The translations under genes and the position numbers were made by a program. The notes under the pieces were generated by a model that was given only the letters and a program-made list of their open reading frames with translations, made no database searches and was not told where the DNA came from. Below are positions 51,854 through 60,682 of a DNA stretch of 64,000 nucleotides, one piece after another. Position 1 is the stretch's first letter. The number at the start of each line of letters is the position of its first letter. Source of the stretch: Flavobacteriales bacterium (GTDB taxonomy: Bacteria > Bacteroidota > Bacteroidia > Flavobacteriales_F > PHOS-HE28); contig JADKCV010000016.1 of assembly GCA_016718655.1 (NCBI GenBank), positions 36,278 through 100,277 of the forward strand. The letters are read 5' to 3'.

Positions 51854-52938
51854 GCGATAGCGACACCTTGTTGCGCAACCGCCTCGGGCAGGTCGGGTTG
51901 ATCGATCGTCCAGAGACTTGTCTCCTGCTTCTTGCCGCGCAGTGCGATACTCCCGATCTCGCGGGTATGGAAGTTCGAGGGCAGGTGAAGCACGTCCATG
52001 AGTTCCTTGGAGAGGAGGTTGTCCACCCCTAGTTCATTGCAGCTGTTCTGGATGCGTGCTGCGGTGTTCACCACATCGCCACTATAGATGCGTTCACGTT
52101 TCAATAGCCCCACCTCGCCCGTGGTCACCGGCCCATAATGGAAGCCCGCCTTGAACATGGGGACGATCCCATAACGTTGGGCGTAGTGCTTCGACCTGCG
52201 TTCCAGTTTACCTCGTATGTCCAGGAAGCAACGTATGCAGCGTTGTTTGCGAACCCCGTTTCGGAAGGTCCAACTCACACTGATCTCGTCGCCTACGTAT
52301 TGGTAGATCTCGCCGCGAGAGTACACGATCGGGTCGGTGATATCGGTGAACAGTTCGTTCAGGAGTTGGAAGTACTTCACATGCCCCAATTCCTCGGCAA
52401 TGGCAGTGGATGAACGCATATCGAGGAACATGAAGATGCGCATCTCCTGACGGGGTTTGTGGTACCGGCCGGTGAGGTAGGAGAGGTTGCTGTTCCCATA
52501 CTGGTCGTTCAGACGTACCATCAGCATGGTCGCTCCCATCAACAATGACCAGAAGAGGAAGTGCCCCAGGAACGACAAGCTCAACAATCGGTGTTGTAGT
52601 GCGGTCGCCAGCTCGGGATCATGCCTCACAGGCCAAAGGCCATAGGCGATGGACATGACCAACAGGATACCCCCGACCATGGCGCCCAGCGCCTTGAAAT
52701 AGGGCAACTTGCGCAATTGGCGCCGCAGCACGAAGATGTAGAGGCCTCCGCCAAGCAGGCCTGCGAACAGCGCTTGGAAGAACCGCTCATCCACGCGGTC
52801 CAGGTAGCTGCTCGCAACCCCCAGGTCGATGCGCAGGTTATGGTCGAACAACGCGGCCACCAGCGCGACCAGGACCCAAGCGAACGTGATGCGCAGGGTA
52901 CGGCGCAACTGGGTCCGAAGGCGAGCGAGGTGGTCCAT
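51847..52938 (-). CDS. Second membrane-anchored class III adenylate/guanylate cyclase
   Basis: A 363-residue relative of the cyclase at 49704: four hydrophobic segments (about 18-35, 55-72, 85-105, 125-145) and a class III cyclase domain with metal-binding Asp in IFMFLDMRSSTAIAEE and YQYVGDEISVSW, and YSGDVVNTAARIQ for the transition-state residues. Here the adenine-selecting position is Gln (YQYVGDE) and not Lys, and the following loop differs, so the nucleotide preference could differ from its neighbour. A TAACTTCG box (52977-52970, minus) lies 31 bases before the ATG. Confidence 0.87.
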   Translation of the reverse strand: MDHLARLRTQLRRTLRITFAWVLVALVAALFDHNLRIDLGVASSYLDRVDERFFQALFAGLLGGGLYIFVLRRQLRKLPYFKALGAMVGGILLVMSIAYGLWPVRHDPELATALQHRLLSLSFLGHFLFWSLLMGATMLMVRLNDQYGNSNLSYLTGRYHKPRQEMRIFMFLDMRSSTAIAEELGHVKYFQLLNELFTDITDPIVYSRGEIYQYVGDEISVSWTFRNGVRKQRCIRCFLDIRGKLERRSKHYAQRYGIVPMFKAGFHYGPVTTGEVGLLKRERIYSGDVVNTAARIQNSCNELGVDNLLSKELMDVLHLPSNFHTREIGSIALRGKKQETSLWTIDQPDLPEAVAQQGVAIAQ

Positions 52939-53009
52939 GAGGTCCCTGGGTATGCTGTGAAGCAGGGCGCGAAGTTAACCGCGCTCCTAGAGCCCATGTG
53001 AAGCCTGCG

Positions 53010-53354
53010 TTAAGATCGAGCGCGTGAAAGCCGAACCGATCCGTAGTGCCACCCCAGGATCCAGAGACCTGCGACGAAGAACACGACAGCGACCGGTCTG
53101 GTGGAATCCTCCATGAAGAACTCGCCGATCATCCACGTGGAGTTCGCCAGGATCCAGCAAACAACGGCGGCGGAATGGAAGAGGTCGCTGCGCTGGTCAC
53201 GGGAACGCCAACTGATCCAGAAGGCCAGCCACACCGTGGGCACCACCAATGCCAGGCCGATGACCCGAAGATCCATCACCCAACACAGGTCCTTCAACAA
53301 CCAGAACAGGATGTGGAGGTTCTCCCCCCCTCGAAGCGAGCGCATTGTGGTCAT
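53010..53354 (-). CDS. Small integral membrane protein of unknown function
   Basis: A 114-residue protein with three hydrophobic segments (about 28-48, 60-77, 86-103). The sequence LLKDLCWVMDLRVIGLALVV and WILANSTWMIGEFF resemble a widespread Bacteroidota membrane protein of unknown function. It lies between two genes transcribed away from or toward it, and I see no operon partner. Confidence 0.72.
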   Translation of the reverse strand: MTTMRSLRGGENLHILFWLLKDLCWVMDLRVIGLALVVPTVWLAFWISWRSRDQRSDLFHSAAVVCWILANSTWMIGEFFMEDSTRPVAVVFFVAGLWILGWHYGSVRLSRARS

Positions 53355-53409
53355 GATCGATCGTGCAAAAGTGATCGTCCTCCTCCGATCATGGGGTGCG
53401 GGACCGGTC

Positions 53410-53417
53410 TATTTTTG
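53410..53417 (+). promoter_or_regulatory. Candidate -7 promoter box (TATTTTTG)
   Basis: TATTTTTG matches TAnnTTTG exactly and ends 5 bases before the ATG at 53423. No -33 box was found. It would give an almost leaderless transcript. Confidence 0.45.
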
Positions 53418-53422
53418 TTCCC

Positions 53423-53998
53423 ATGGCAAGTAACGCGGGCCGTGTGTTGGTGGTGCTGTGTACGCTGTGGTGCGTCCCACGCGCATCAGCTTTCCACATC
53501 CACCTTCATGGTGTGGTCACCGAGTATTTCACGGGTGATCACATGAAAGGCGTGCAGGTGCGCTTGGTGAAGGACAGTATCGAACGCGAGACCATCATCA
53601 CCAGTGGGAACGGGCAGTACGAATTGTTCTTGGAGCGCGGCTACGACTATGTCATCTGGTTCCACCGAAAGGACATGGTCACCAAACATGTCCGGATCGA
53701 TGCCCGCGAGATCCCGTTGTTCCCCGATGTACCGTTCTATGACATGGACCTGCAGATCACCCTGTTCGAGTGGATCGCGGGATTCGATTTCACGGTTCTC
53801 GACTCACCCATCGGCATGGCGGCCTACAAGCGTACCGTTCGGAACTTGAACTGGGACATCTCCTATACCGACGCCATGCGGCCCCAGGTGCAACGCATGA
53901 TGGTGCTGTACGAACGCGAACTCATCGCCCGACGGAAGCCACTGGCCAAGGCTGGGAGCACCACCTCAACGCGCAAGCGACGCGAAGTGGAGTTCTGA
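53423..53998 (+). CDS. Exported protein with carboxypeptidase-regulatory-like domain (paralogue of 59426-59953)
   Basis: A 191-residue protein: signal peptide (about 1-23, ending ASA), a carboxypeptidase-regulatory-like beta sandwich (about 24-120; HLHGVVTEYFTGDHMKGVQVRL, then SGNGQYELFLERGYDY), and a helical tail with FDFTVLDSPIGMAAYK and an Arg/Lys-rich end. The whole length aligns with the product of 59426-59953. Function unknown. The ATG at 53423 is chosen because the signal peptide begins there and a TATTTTTG box ends 5 bases before it; the longer frame from 53396 includes that box. Its end overlaps folP by 33 bases on the other strand. Confidence 0.8.
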   Translation: MASNAGRVLVVLCTLWCVPRASAFHIHLHGVVTEYFTGDHMKGVQVRLVKDSIERETIITSGNGQYELFLERGYDYVIWFHRKDMVTKHVRIDAREIPLFPDVPFYDMDLQITLFEWIAGFDFTVLDSPIGMAAYKRTVRNLNWDISYTDAMRPQVQRMMVLYERELIARRKPLAKAGSTTSTRKRREVEF

Positions 53999-54829
53999 CC
54001 CCTCTGCAACGCTCAGGGCCTGGTGTAGGAGTACTGCTTGTTTGGCAGGAAGCACATCATGAACGCGTAGGATGGCCGCACCGCGCTGCAAGGCCAGTGC
54101 GTTCAGGACCGTGGTACCGTTCAACGCTTCCTGCGATGTGGTACCGAGCACTTCGTTGATCATGCGTTTCCGGGAGATGCCTACCAGCAGAGGAGCTCCA
54201 AGTGCCGCGAATGATGTCAAGCCATTGAACAGGGCGAGATTGTGTTCGGTGGTCTTTCCGAAGCCGAAGCCCGGGTCGATGATCACATCCGCGATACCAG
54301 CATCGCAAGCTGCCGCCATGCGCTCGCTCAAGAAGTGCACCACGTCGTTCACCACGTGGTGATAACCAGGTGCCTGCTGCATCGTGGCAGGTGTGCCGAG
54401 CATATGCATCATCACATAAGGAACGCGGAGTGCAGCCACGGTGGACATCATGCGTTCATCCAACCGCCCTGCGCCTATGTCGTTCACCATGCGCGCCCCG
54501 ACGGATACCGCTGCCTCGGCGACCACCGCCCGATAGGTGTCCACGCTCAATAGCGCATCCGGGTGGCGTTCATGGATAGCCGCGATGACGGGTATCACCC
54601 GATCCAATTCCACTTCCGAGGGTACCTCTTCCGACCCGGGACGGGAACTCATCCCGCCTATGTCGATTATGTCAGCCCCTTCGGCAAGCATCTGCTCAGC
54701 CCGCGTCACAGCATCATCCACGGTGGTGCGGCTTTCCGCATGGAACGAATCGGGGGTGGCATTGAGGATGCCCATCACCAAGGGTCGCTCGATGGAATAC
54801 ACCCTGTCCTTCAAGGTCCAGAATACCAT
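53966..54829 (-). CDS. folP: Dihydropteroate synthase
   Basis: DHPS joins p-aminobenzoate to the pterin in folate synthesis and is the target of sulfonamides. All motifs are present in 287 residues: MGILNATPDSF near the start, IDIGGMSSRPGS, LLSVDTYRAVVA, MVNDIGAG, VIIDPGFGFGKTTEHN, PLLVGISRKRMI and ILRVHDV. The ATG at 54829 follows a TACCTTCG box by four bases. The gene end overlaps the convergent exported-protein gene by 33 bases. Confidence 0.95.
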   Translation of the reverse strand: MVFWTLKDRVYSIERPLVMGILNATPDSFHAESRTTVDDAVTRAEQMLAEGADIIDIGGMSSRPGSEEVPSEVELDRVIPVIAAIHERHPDALLSVDTYRAVVAEAAVSVGARMVNDIGAGRLDERMMSTVAALRVPYVMMHMLGTPATMQQAPGYHHVVNDVVHFLSERMAAACDAGIADVIIDPGFGFGKTTEHNLALFNGLTSFAALGAPLLVGISRKRMINEVLGTTSQEALNGTTVLNALALQRGAAILRVHDVLPAKQAVLLHQALSVAEGSELHFASLAR

Positions 54830-54833
54830 GGGG

Positions 54834-54841
54834 CGAAGGTA
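54834..54841 (-). promoter_or_regulatory. Candidate -7 promoter box of folP (TACCTTCG)
   Basis: Minus-strand TACCTTCG ends only four bases before the folP ATG at 54829, so a transcript started from it would begin at or near the start codon. Confidence 0.4.
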
Positions 54842-55009
54842 TCGGCAACTATCGTGTGGCTTGGATCAACATCGACGTTGGCCTTCACGTCATGACACGG
54901 TCAAAGGTGTCGGTGCAGGAAGGGGTGATCACGATCTCCCGTACTTTCGATCGTCGCTTCGATGCCGGATCGTCCGATATCGCCTCGATGCCACTTTCCA
55001 TCCCAGCCC

Positions 55010-58000
55010 ATGCGTCACCTGTACTTCTCGTTGTTATCCCTCTTCCTGGTCGGTACTACGCTGCAAGCCCAGCAGGAGGTCCGTTTGATCCAGGCCCACC
55101 TGCAGGAGAACCGTTCGACATTGGGACTCACCGGAGCGGATGTACTGGACTGGCGGGTGGCGGATCGCCCTGGTTCCAAGGCCAAAGGGGTCACCATCGT
55201 TCACACCATACAGTCGCTGGATGGCTTGGACGTACACAACGCCATCGGCACGTTCGTGATCCGCGATGGGCGTGTCGTGCATTTCACTGATCGGTTCCTG
55301 CGGGATGTTCGTTCCCGCGTGATGGCCGGTGGTTCCGGGATGCAAGCGCAGGACGCACTGCGTCATGCCGCCGTGGCGCTGGGACTACCTGCTACGTTCG
55401 ATGTGGAGGTCATGAAGGCCGAGCGGGATGGTAGGATGGAGCTCACGGCGGATGCCATCGCTCGGGGAGTTGTCAAGGCGCGTCCGATCCTACAGCCTAT
55501 GGAGGATGGTCGGATCCTGCGAGCGTGGGACCTCTCCATTCGTACACACAAGAGCACCGAGTGGTGGTTGGTGGCGATCGATGCTTCCACCGGATCGGTC
55601 TTGCGGGCCAACAACATTGTCGTGGAGTGCCTGTTCCCCGATACGCATCAACATGTTGGTCAGGACGCGTTGGAATTCCACGAGGATCTGGAGGCTTCGT
55701 CAGGAGGTGGAAGTGTGGGCTATCGCGTCTTTCCCATGCCCATTGAGAGCCCTAGCCACGGCACGCGCAGCCTTGAGGTGGACCCGCATGATCCGACCGC
55801 ATCGCCCTTCGGATGGCATGATGTGGATGGTGTGGTCGGTGCGGAGCACACCATCACGCAGGGCAACAACGTGCTGGCAGCCGATGATATCGATAATGAT
55901 GATGTGCCAGGCTACAGCCCGGATGGTGGGTCTGCCCTGAACTTCGATTTCGCACTCGACCTGTCCAATGATCCCATTGACAACATCGATGCGTCGGTGA
56001 CCAACCTGTTCTTCTGGAACAACGTGATGCATGATGTCTGGTACCAGTATGGGTTCGATGAACAGAGCGGGAATTTCCAGGAGAACAATTACGATCGTGG
56101 AGGGGTGGGATTCGATCCGGTCTTCGCTCAGGCCCAGGACGGTGGGGGTACCAACAATGCCAACTTCGCCACACCTCCCGATGGGGAGGCTGGTCGCATG
56201 CAGATGTTCAATTGGACGGGCACTTCCATCGGCAATAACCTCACCATCAATGCACCCGGAGGGTTGGCAGGGAGCTACTTCAGTGCGGAAGCGGGATTCG
56301 GTCCTGGATCACCGACCATACCCTTGACCGGCGACGTCGTTGCCATGGTGGACGATGTGGCACCCACCGGGGACGGGTGTGATGCCATCATGAACAGTGG
56401 GCTCATCAGCGGTCGTTATGCCTTGGTCGATCGCGGTACATGTTCGTTCGTACAGAAGGTGGAGGCCGCACAGAACGCGGGTGCCATCGGGGTGCTGGTG
56501 GTGAACAACCAATCGGGCAACCCGACAGCGATGGGCGGCACATCGGCCTTCGTCACGATCCCTGCGGTGATGATCTCGGATGTTCTGGGTGCGCAGATCA
56601 GGGCCGCATTGCAGGCGGGGAGCACGGTCAATGTCACCTTGCAGGACCAGGGTCAGACATCCGATCGGGATGGAAGCTTCGACAATGGGGTCGTGGCCCA
56701 CGAATACGGGCATGGCATCTCCACGCGCCTCACCGGGGGGGCGAGCAATGTGGAATGCCTTTTCAATGCGGACCAGATGGGAGAAGGCTGGAGCGATTGG
56801 GTCGGATTGATGCTCACCATCGAACCTGGGGATCAGCCCGAGGACGTACGTGGCATCGGGACCTTCGCCACTGGTCAGCCCATCACCAGCACCGGCATTC
56901 GTCCGGCGCCATATACCACCAATACGGCGATCAACGGGTTCACCTATGCGGCGACCAACAATGAAGGAAGTATCTCTCAGCCACACGGTATCGGCTTCGT
57001 ATGGTGCACCATGCTTTGGGACATGACCTGGGCCTTGATCGACCTGTACGGTCTCGATCCGGACGTTTACAATGGTGACGGTGGCAACAACATCGCCATG
57101 CAATTGGTCATCGAGGCCATGAAGTTGCAGCCATGCAACCCCGGTTTCGTGGATGGTCGTGATGCCATCCTCTTGGCAGACGAATTGTTGTACGGCGGTG
57201 CGAACCGTTGCCTCATTTGGGAGGCCTTCGCTGCCCGAGGCTTGGGTTACAGTGCGGAGCAGGGGAGTACCAGCGACCGCACCGACCAGCTGGAAGCGTT
57301 CGACCTGCCACCGATCTGCCAGTTGCCGACTGCCGAACCCACGGCCGCCTTCGATCTGGCTGTAGCCGGTTCGTGCAGTGGTACGGTCAACTTCACCGAC
57401 GCCTCCACGGACGTTCCGCAAGCTTGGGCCTGGCAATTTGGTGATGGAGGTACCTCCTCCCAGCCGAACCCCACACACACCTACACGGCCAGCGGTACCT
57501 TCACGGTCACGCTCACGGTCACCAATATCATCGGCAGCGATGTGGTGACGGGCACGGTCACGATCGAGCTGCCGGATGCCCCACAGGCTGCGGATATCGA
57601 TGTGTGTCTGGGCTCCTCCGGCGTGTTCCAGGCCGATGCCACCGGTGAGGCGGTCTGGTACGATGCCAATGAGGAAGAACTTGCTTCGGGTGGGACCTAT
57701 ACCACCCCTATCCTGAACACCACAACGACCTACACCGTGCGTAATGTGATCGCTGCGGAGAGCGTACAAGTCGGGCCGCTGACCAACGCGTTCGGGACAG
57801 GTGCCTACCATGGGACTTCGTTCATCGGAACGGTCAACTTCACCGCGTCCCAAGCATTGACCATTGTTTCCTGCTGGGTGGATGCCGGTTCCACCGGCAC
57901 GCGTACCATCAACCTCTGGAACGGTCCGAATGGATCCGGCACACTGGTCCAATCCGTGCAAGTGGTGATACCCTCGGGTCAGGGTCGTATCGCGCTGGGG

Positions 58001-58699
58001 CTCGAGGTGCCCGGTCCGGGGGATTATAGTATCGGCACCAGCAACGCTGACCTGTACCGCAACGATACCGGGGCACAGTATCCCTACACCATCGGGGGGC
58101 TCATCAGTATCACGGGTTCATCGGCGTCCTTGGGCCATTACTACTACTGCTACGATCTGGAGGTGAACGGTGCCCCCTGCATAAGCCCCGCGACCGAGGT
58201 CACCGCAAACGTGGTGGAGGCGGACTTCACGTTCGAGGCGAGTGGAGCAACGGTCACCTTCAGCGATTCATCCACCGGAGCGACCAGCTGGCTTTGGTCC
58301 TTCGGTGATGGGGCCACTTCCACGGAGCAGGATCCGGTCCACACCTATGCCCAGCCTGGCAACTACATCATCACCCTCACCATCAACGGCATCGCCTGTA
58401 CGGCCTCCCAAAGTTGGGAACTGAACACTGCCGTGATCGGGGTGGCGGTGCAGGACCCGGTAAGCATCTTCCCGAACCCTGCTGCGGACCGTGTCACCAT
58501 CGACCTGGGAGCCCCGAAGAACGAACGGGTCACGGCGGAGGTGTACGATGCCGAAGGCAGGGTGGTCGCTCGCAGCATGATCCTTCCGGGACAAGAGCGT
58601 ATCGACCTCGATGCCGGAGCTTGGTCCCCAGGAGTGTACCAGGTGTGTTTGCGATCATTGGACGTGTTGGAGCGCCAAGCACTCATCATCACGCGATGA
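55010..58699 (+). CDS. Secreted M36 (fungalysin-like) metalloprotease with PA, PKD and T9SS type A domains
   Basis: A 1229-residue secreted protease. Signal peptide (about 1-20), an FTP-type propeptide (to about 230), then an M36 domain with zinc ligands in AHEYGHGIS (His564, His568; Glu565 catalytic) and the third ligand in GEGWSDWVG about 40 residues later. A PA-type insert lies before the zinc motif (about 425-535; NAGAIGVLVVNNQSGN). After it come two PKD domains (WQFGDGGTSSQPNPTHTY and WSFGDGATSTEQDPVHTY), a beta domain between them, and a T9SS type A end (VSIFPNPAADRVTID). Typical secreted nutrient-scavenging protease. The ATG at 55010 starts the signal. Confidence 0.92.
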   Translation: MRHLYFSLLSLFLVGTTLQAQQEVRLIQAHLQENRSTLGLTGADVLDWRVADRPGSKAKGVTIVHTIQSLDGLDVHNAIGTFVIRDGRVVHFTDRFLRDVRSRVMAGGSGMQAQDALRHAAVALGLPATFDVEVMKAERDGRMELTADAIARGVVKARPILQPMEDGRILRAWDLSIRTHKSTEWWLVAIDASTGSVLRANNIVVECLFPDTHQHVGQDALEFHEDLEASSGGGSVGYRVFPMPIESPSHGTRSLEVDPHDPTASPFGWHDVDGVVGAEHTITQGNNVLAADDIDNDDVPGYSPDGGSALNFDFALDLSNDPIDNIDASVTNLFFWNNVMHDVWYQYGFDEQSGNFQENNYDRGGVGFDPVFAQAQDGGGTNNANFATPPDGEAGRMQMFNWTGTSIGNNLTINAPGGLAGSYFSAEAGFGPGSPTIPLTGDVVAMVDDVAPTGDGCDAIMNSGLISGRYALVDRGTCSFVQKVEAAQNAGAIGVLVVNNQSGNPTAMGGTSAFVTIPAVMISDVLGAQIRAALQAGSTVNVTLQDQGQTSDRDGSFDNGVVAHEYGHGISTRLTGGASNVECLFNADQMGEGWSDWVGLMLTIEPGDQPEDVRGIGTFATGQPITSTGIRPAPYTTNTAINGFTYAATNNEGSISQPHGIGFVWCTMLWDMTWALIDLYGLDPDVYNGDGGNNIAMQLVIEAMKLQPCNPGFVDGRDAILLADELLYGGANRCLIWEAFAARGLGYSAEQGSTSDRTDQLEAFDLPPICQLPTAEPTAAFDLAVAGSCSGTVNFTDASTDVPQAWAWQFGDGGTSSQPNPTHTYTASGTFTVTLTVTNIIGSDVVTGTVTIELPDAPQAADIDVCLGSSGVFQADATGEAVWYDANEEELASGGTYTTPILNTTTTYTVRNVIAAESVQVGPLTNAFGTGAYHGTSFIGTVNFTASQALTIVSCWVDAGSTGTRTINLWNGPNGSGTLVQSVQVVIPSGQGRIALGLEVPGPGDYSIGTSNADLYRNDTGAQYPYTIGGLISITGSSASLGHYYYCYDLEVNGAPCISPATEVTANVVEADFTFEASGATVTFSDSSTGATSWLWSFGDGATSTEQDPVHTYAQPGNYIITLTINGIACTASQSWELNTAVIGVAVQDPVSIFPNPAADRVTIDLGAPKNERVTAEVYDAEGRVVARSMILPGQERIDLDAGAWSPGVYQVCLRSLDVLERQALIITR

Positions 58700-58726
58700 T
58701 GGGTGGTCGGTGACCGGGCCACCAGC

Positions 58727-58734
58727 TACCTTCG
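58727..58734 (+). promoter_or_regulatory. Candidate -7 promoter box (TACCTTCG) of the DUF1599 gene
   Basis: TACCTTCG ends 8 bases before the ATG at 58743. A TTG is not seen at the usual -33 distance. Confidence 0.35.
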
Positions 58735-58742
58735 GCCCCGCG

Positions 58743-59291
58743 ATGGATCGGACCTTGACGCAGTATGATGCCGTGGTGGAGGAGTGCATGGCCCTCTTCT
58801 CGAAAAAGGCGCATGATTATGGAACGGCGTGGCGCATCCTCAGGGTGCCTTCGCTCACCGACCAGATCATGATCAAGGCCCAGCGGATCCGCACCTTGCA
58901 AACGGTGGGGGAGAGCAAGGTGGGTGAGGGGATCCGTCCTGAACTGGTGGGCATCATCAATTATGCGGCGATGGCCTTGGTGCAATTGGAGCATGGCGTT
59001 GTGGATGTCCCTGACCTGGATGCCGATAAGGCCATTGCACTGGTGCGGAGAAGCATCGAACAGGCCCGTTCCTTGATGCAACGCAAGAACCACGACTACG
59101 GTGAAGCCTGGAGGAGCATGCGCGTCAGCTCGTTGGTGGACCTCATGCTCATGAAGCTCCTGCGCATCAAGCAGATCGAGGACAACCAAGGTGCGACCCT
59201 CGTCAGCGAGGGTATCGATGCCAACTTCCTCGACATCGTGAACTATGGCGTGTTCGCCATGATCCAGTCGGGTCCTTCAGAGCAAGCTTGA
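58743..59291 (+). CDS. DUF1599 domain-containing protein
   Basis: A 182-residue helical protein of two similar halves: FSKKAHDYGTAWRILRVPSLTDQIMIKAQRIR (about 19-50) and MQRKNHDYGEAWRSMRVSSLVDLMLMKLLRIK (about 110-141). This internal duplication is the DUF1599 signature, found mainly in Bacteroidota and related to nucleotide-modification-associated domains; no function is established. In many Bacteroidota it sits beside the DoxX-like gene, tpiA and folP, as here. Confidence 0.9.
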   Translation: MDRTLTQYDAVVEECMALFSKKAHDYGTAWRILRVPSLTDQIMIKAQRIRTLQTVGESKVGEGIRPELVGIINYAAMALVQLEHGVVDVPDLDADKAIALVRRSIEQARSLMQRKNHDYGEAWRSMRVSSLVDLMLMKLLRIKQIEDNQGATLVSEGIDANFLDIVNYGVFAMIQSGPSEQA

Positions 59292-59425
59292 ACGCTCGGT
59301 TCGCGCCGTGATGAACAACAGGGCGTTGGTAAGTGCGGCGTTCGGCAGGCATCCCGACCTTGATCCCCGGCTCCCCGGGAGATAGTTTCGCAGCCTTGTT
59401 GACCGCGGCTTACCCCGCAGTAGCG

Positions 59426-59953
59426 ATGCGCATACTCCTCACCGCCTTCCTTGTAGGTCAGGTACTCCTGTCCCACGCTGTGCAATTGCGGGTCTTCGGC
59501 CCAGTGACCGATCTGGAGACGCGTGCCCCCTTGGCCGATGTGCTGGTCCGTGTATACAAGGATGGGGTGAAGCAGAAGGTGCTCCATACAGGGGTCAATG
59601 GCCATTACTCCTTCGTGTTGGACAATGGATCGAGCTATATCCTGCGCTTCAGCCTACCCGGACGTGTGACCAAGTGTTATGCGATCGATACCCATGGTCC
59701 TTCCTGGGAGGACGATAACCGTATCGTCGATCTCTCGATCGAGATGACCTTGTTCCCGACCGTTCCCGGGTTGGACCTCACCTTCTTCGATCTGCCCATG
59801 GGCATTGCCCGTTTCACTCCCATGACCGGTTACCTGAGTTGGAACGATACCTATGCACAGGATATCCGCAGCGAGGTGGATCGGTTGATGGCGGAGGTGG
59901 CGCACCGCAGGCAGGCGATCGCCGCCGTGGACCAGCGCACGCTCCACCAGTGA
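59426..59953 (+). CDS. Exported protein with carboxypeptidase-regulatory-like domain (paralogue of 53423-53998)
   Basis: A 175-residue protein: signal peptide (about 1-18), a carboxypeptidase-regulatory-like beta sandwich (about 20-110; FGPVTDLETRAPLADVLVRVYKD, GVNGHYSFVLDNGSSY) and a helical tail with FFDLPMGIARF and LSWNDTYAQDIRSEVDRL. It aligns along its whole length with 53423-53998 (for example SPIGMAAYK against LPMGIARFT). Function unknown. A TAGTTTCG box at 59393-59400 lies 25 bases upstream of the ATG. Confidence 0.8.
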   Translation: MRILLTAFLVGQVLLSHAVQLRVFGPVTDLETRAPLADVLVRVYKDGVKQKVLHTGVNGHYSFVLDNGSSYILRFSLPGRVTKCYAIDTHGPSWEDDNRIVDLSIEMTLFPTVPGLDLTFFDLPMGIARFTPMTGYLSWNDTYAQDIRSEVDRLMAEVAHRRQAIAAVDQRTLHQ

Positions 59954-60040
59954 TACGGACCGACAGCGGTCGATCGTCATCCCACTGTAAGATGCTTTCC
60001 GGTCAGGCAATGGAACCGTGAAATGATGTGTCTTTGGGAC

Positions 60041-60586
60041 ATGCGGCTCACACCTTGGTCTGAACGCTCACTCCCTTTCGGCAAGGGTACCGAAGAACTT
60101 CCAGTGCTGGTGGAGCGGGCATTGGGTGCACCGGCTCGAGCGGTATTCCTCACGAGACACGAACCGGCAGAACGCCTTTCATTGCGTATCGCAGGAAGCT
60201 GGTCCGTCAAGGAGCATATCGCACACCTGCTCTACCTGGATGAATGCATGGACGGCCGCGTGGAGGACTTCATGGCCCGCAGGAACATGCTCTGTTCCAT
60301 CGACCTCACAGACCAGGAACGCGTGCTGGCGATCCAACACGATCGTCCGCTCGGGGACTTGTTGGAGGAGTTCCGTCTGCGGCGGGTATACCTCATGGAG
60401 CGGGTGTTGAGCATGGATCCCGGCGCGATGCGCCACAGGGCCCAGCATCCCTGCCGCGGCATGGCCATGAGCGTGGTGGATATGGTGATGTACCTGGCAG
60501 AACACGACGACCACCACCTGGCACTCATGCGGGGTATCCTTCAGCTTCATCGGGGGCTCCCCTCGTGGTATTCGACCAATACGTGA
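60041..60586 (+). CDS. DinB family protein
   Basis: A 181-residue four-helix-bundle protein. Metal-binding His residues lie in VKEHIAHLLYLDE and AEHDDHHLALMRG, the DinB/YfiT pattern. Family members include metal-dependent thiol S-transferases and hydrolases, so the reaction is not known. The ATG at 60041 follows TGTCTTTGGGAC, a promoter-like sequence; an upstream ATG at 60023 would add six residues. It separates the DUF1599 gene from the DoxX-like gene, which are usually adjacent. Confidence 0.85.
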   Translation: MRLTPWSERSLPFGKGTEELPVLVERALGAPARAVFLTRHEPAERLSLRIAGSWSVKEHIAHLLYLDECMDGRVEDFMARRNMLCSIDLTDQERVLAIQHDRPLGDLLEEFRLRRVYLMERVLSMDPGAMRHRAQHPCRGMAMSVVDMVMYLAEHDDHHLALMRGILQLHRGLPSWYSTNT

Positions 60587-60652
60587 AGCAGGCTGTGGCT
60601 ACCACGGCTCTGAACGATCGTTAAGGAGCGGGACAAGGGGTGGGGAGGCAGC

Positions 60653-60660
60653 TATCTTCG
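60653..60660 (+). promoter_or_regulatory. Candidate -7 promoter box (TATCTTCG) of the DoxX-like gene
   Basis: TATCTTCG, the same sequence as before aroC, ends 22 bases before the ATG at 60683. No clear -33 box. Confidence 0.35.
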
Positions 60661-60682
60661 CCGCACCCAAATCGCAGTTGAA

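Noticed and set aside
56309..57961. 550-codon minus-strand frame opposite the M36 protease
   Set aside because: Gly/Arg/His-rich shadow without motifs; the protease has its zinc motif and PKD domains in the other strand.
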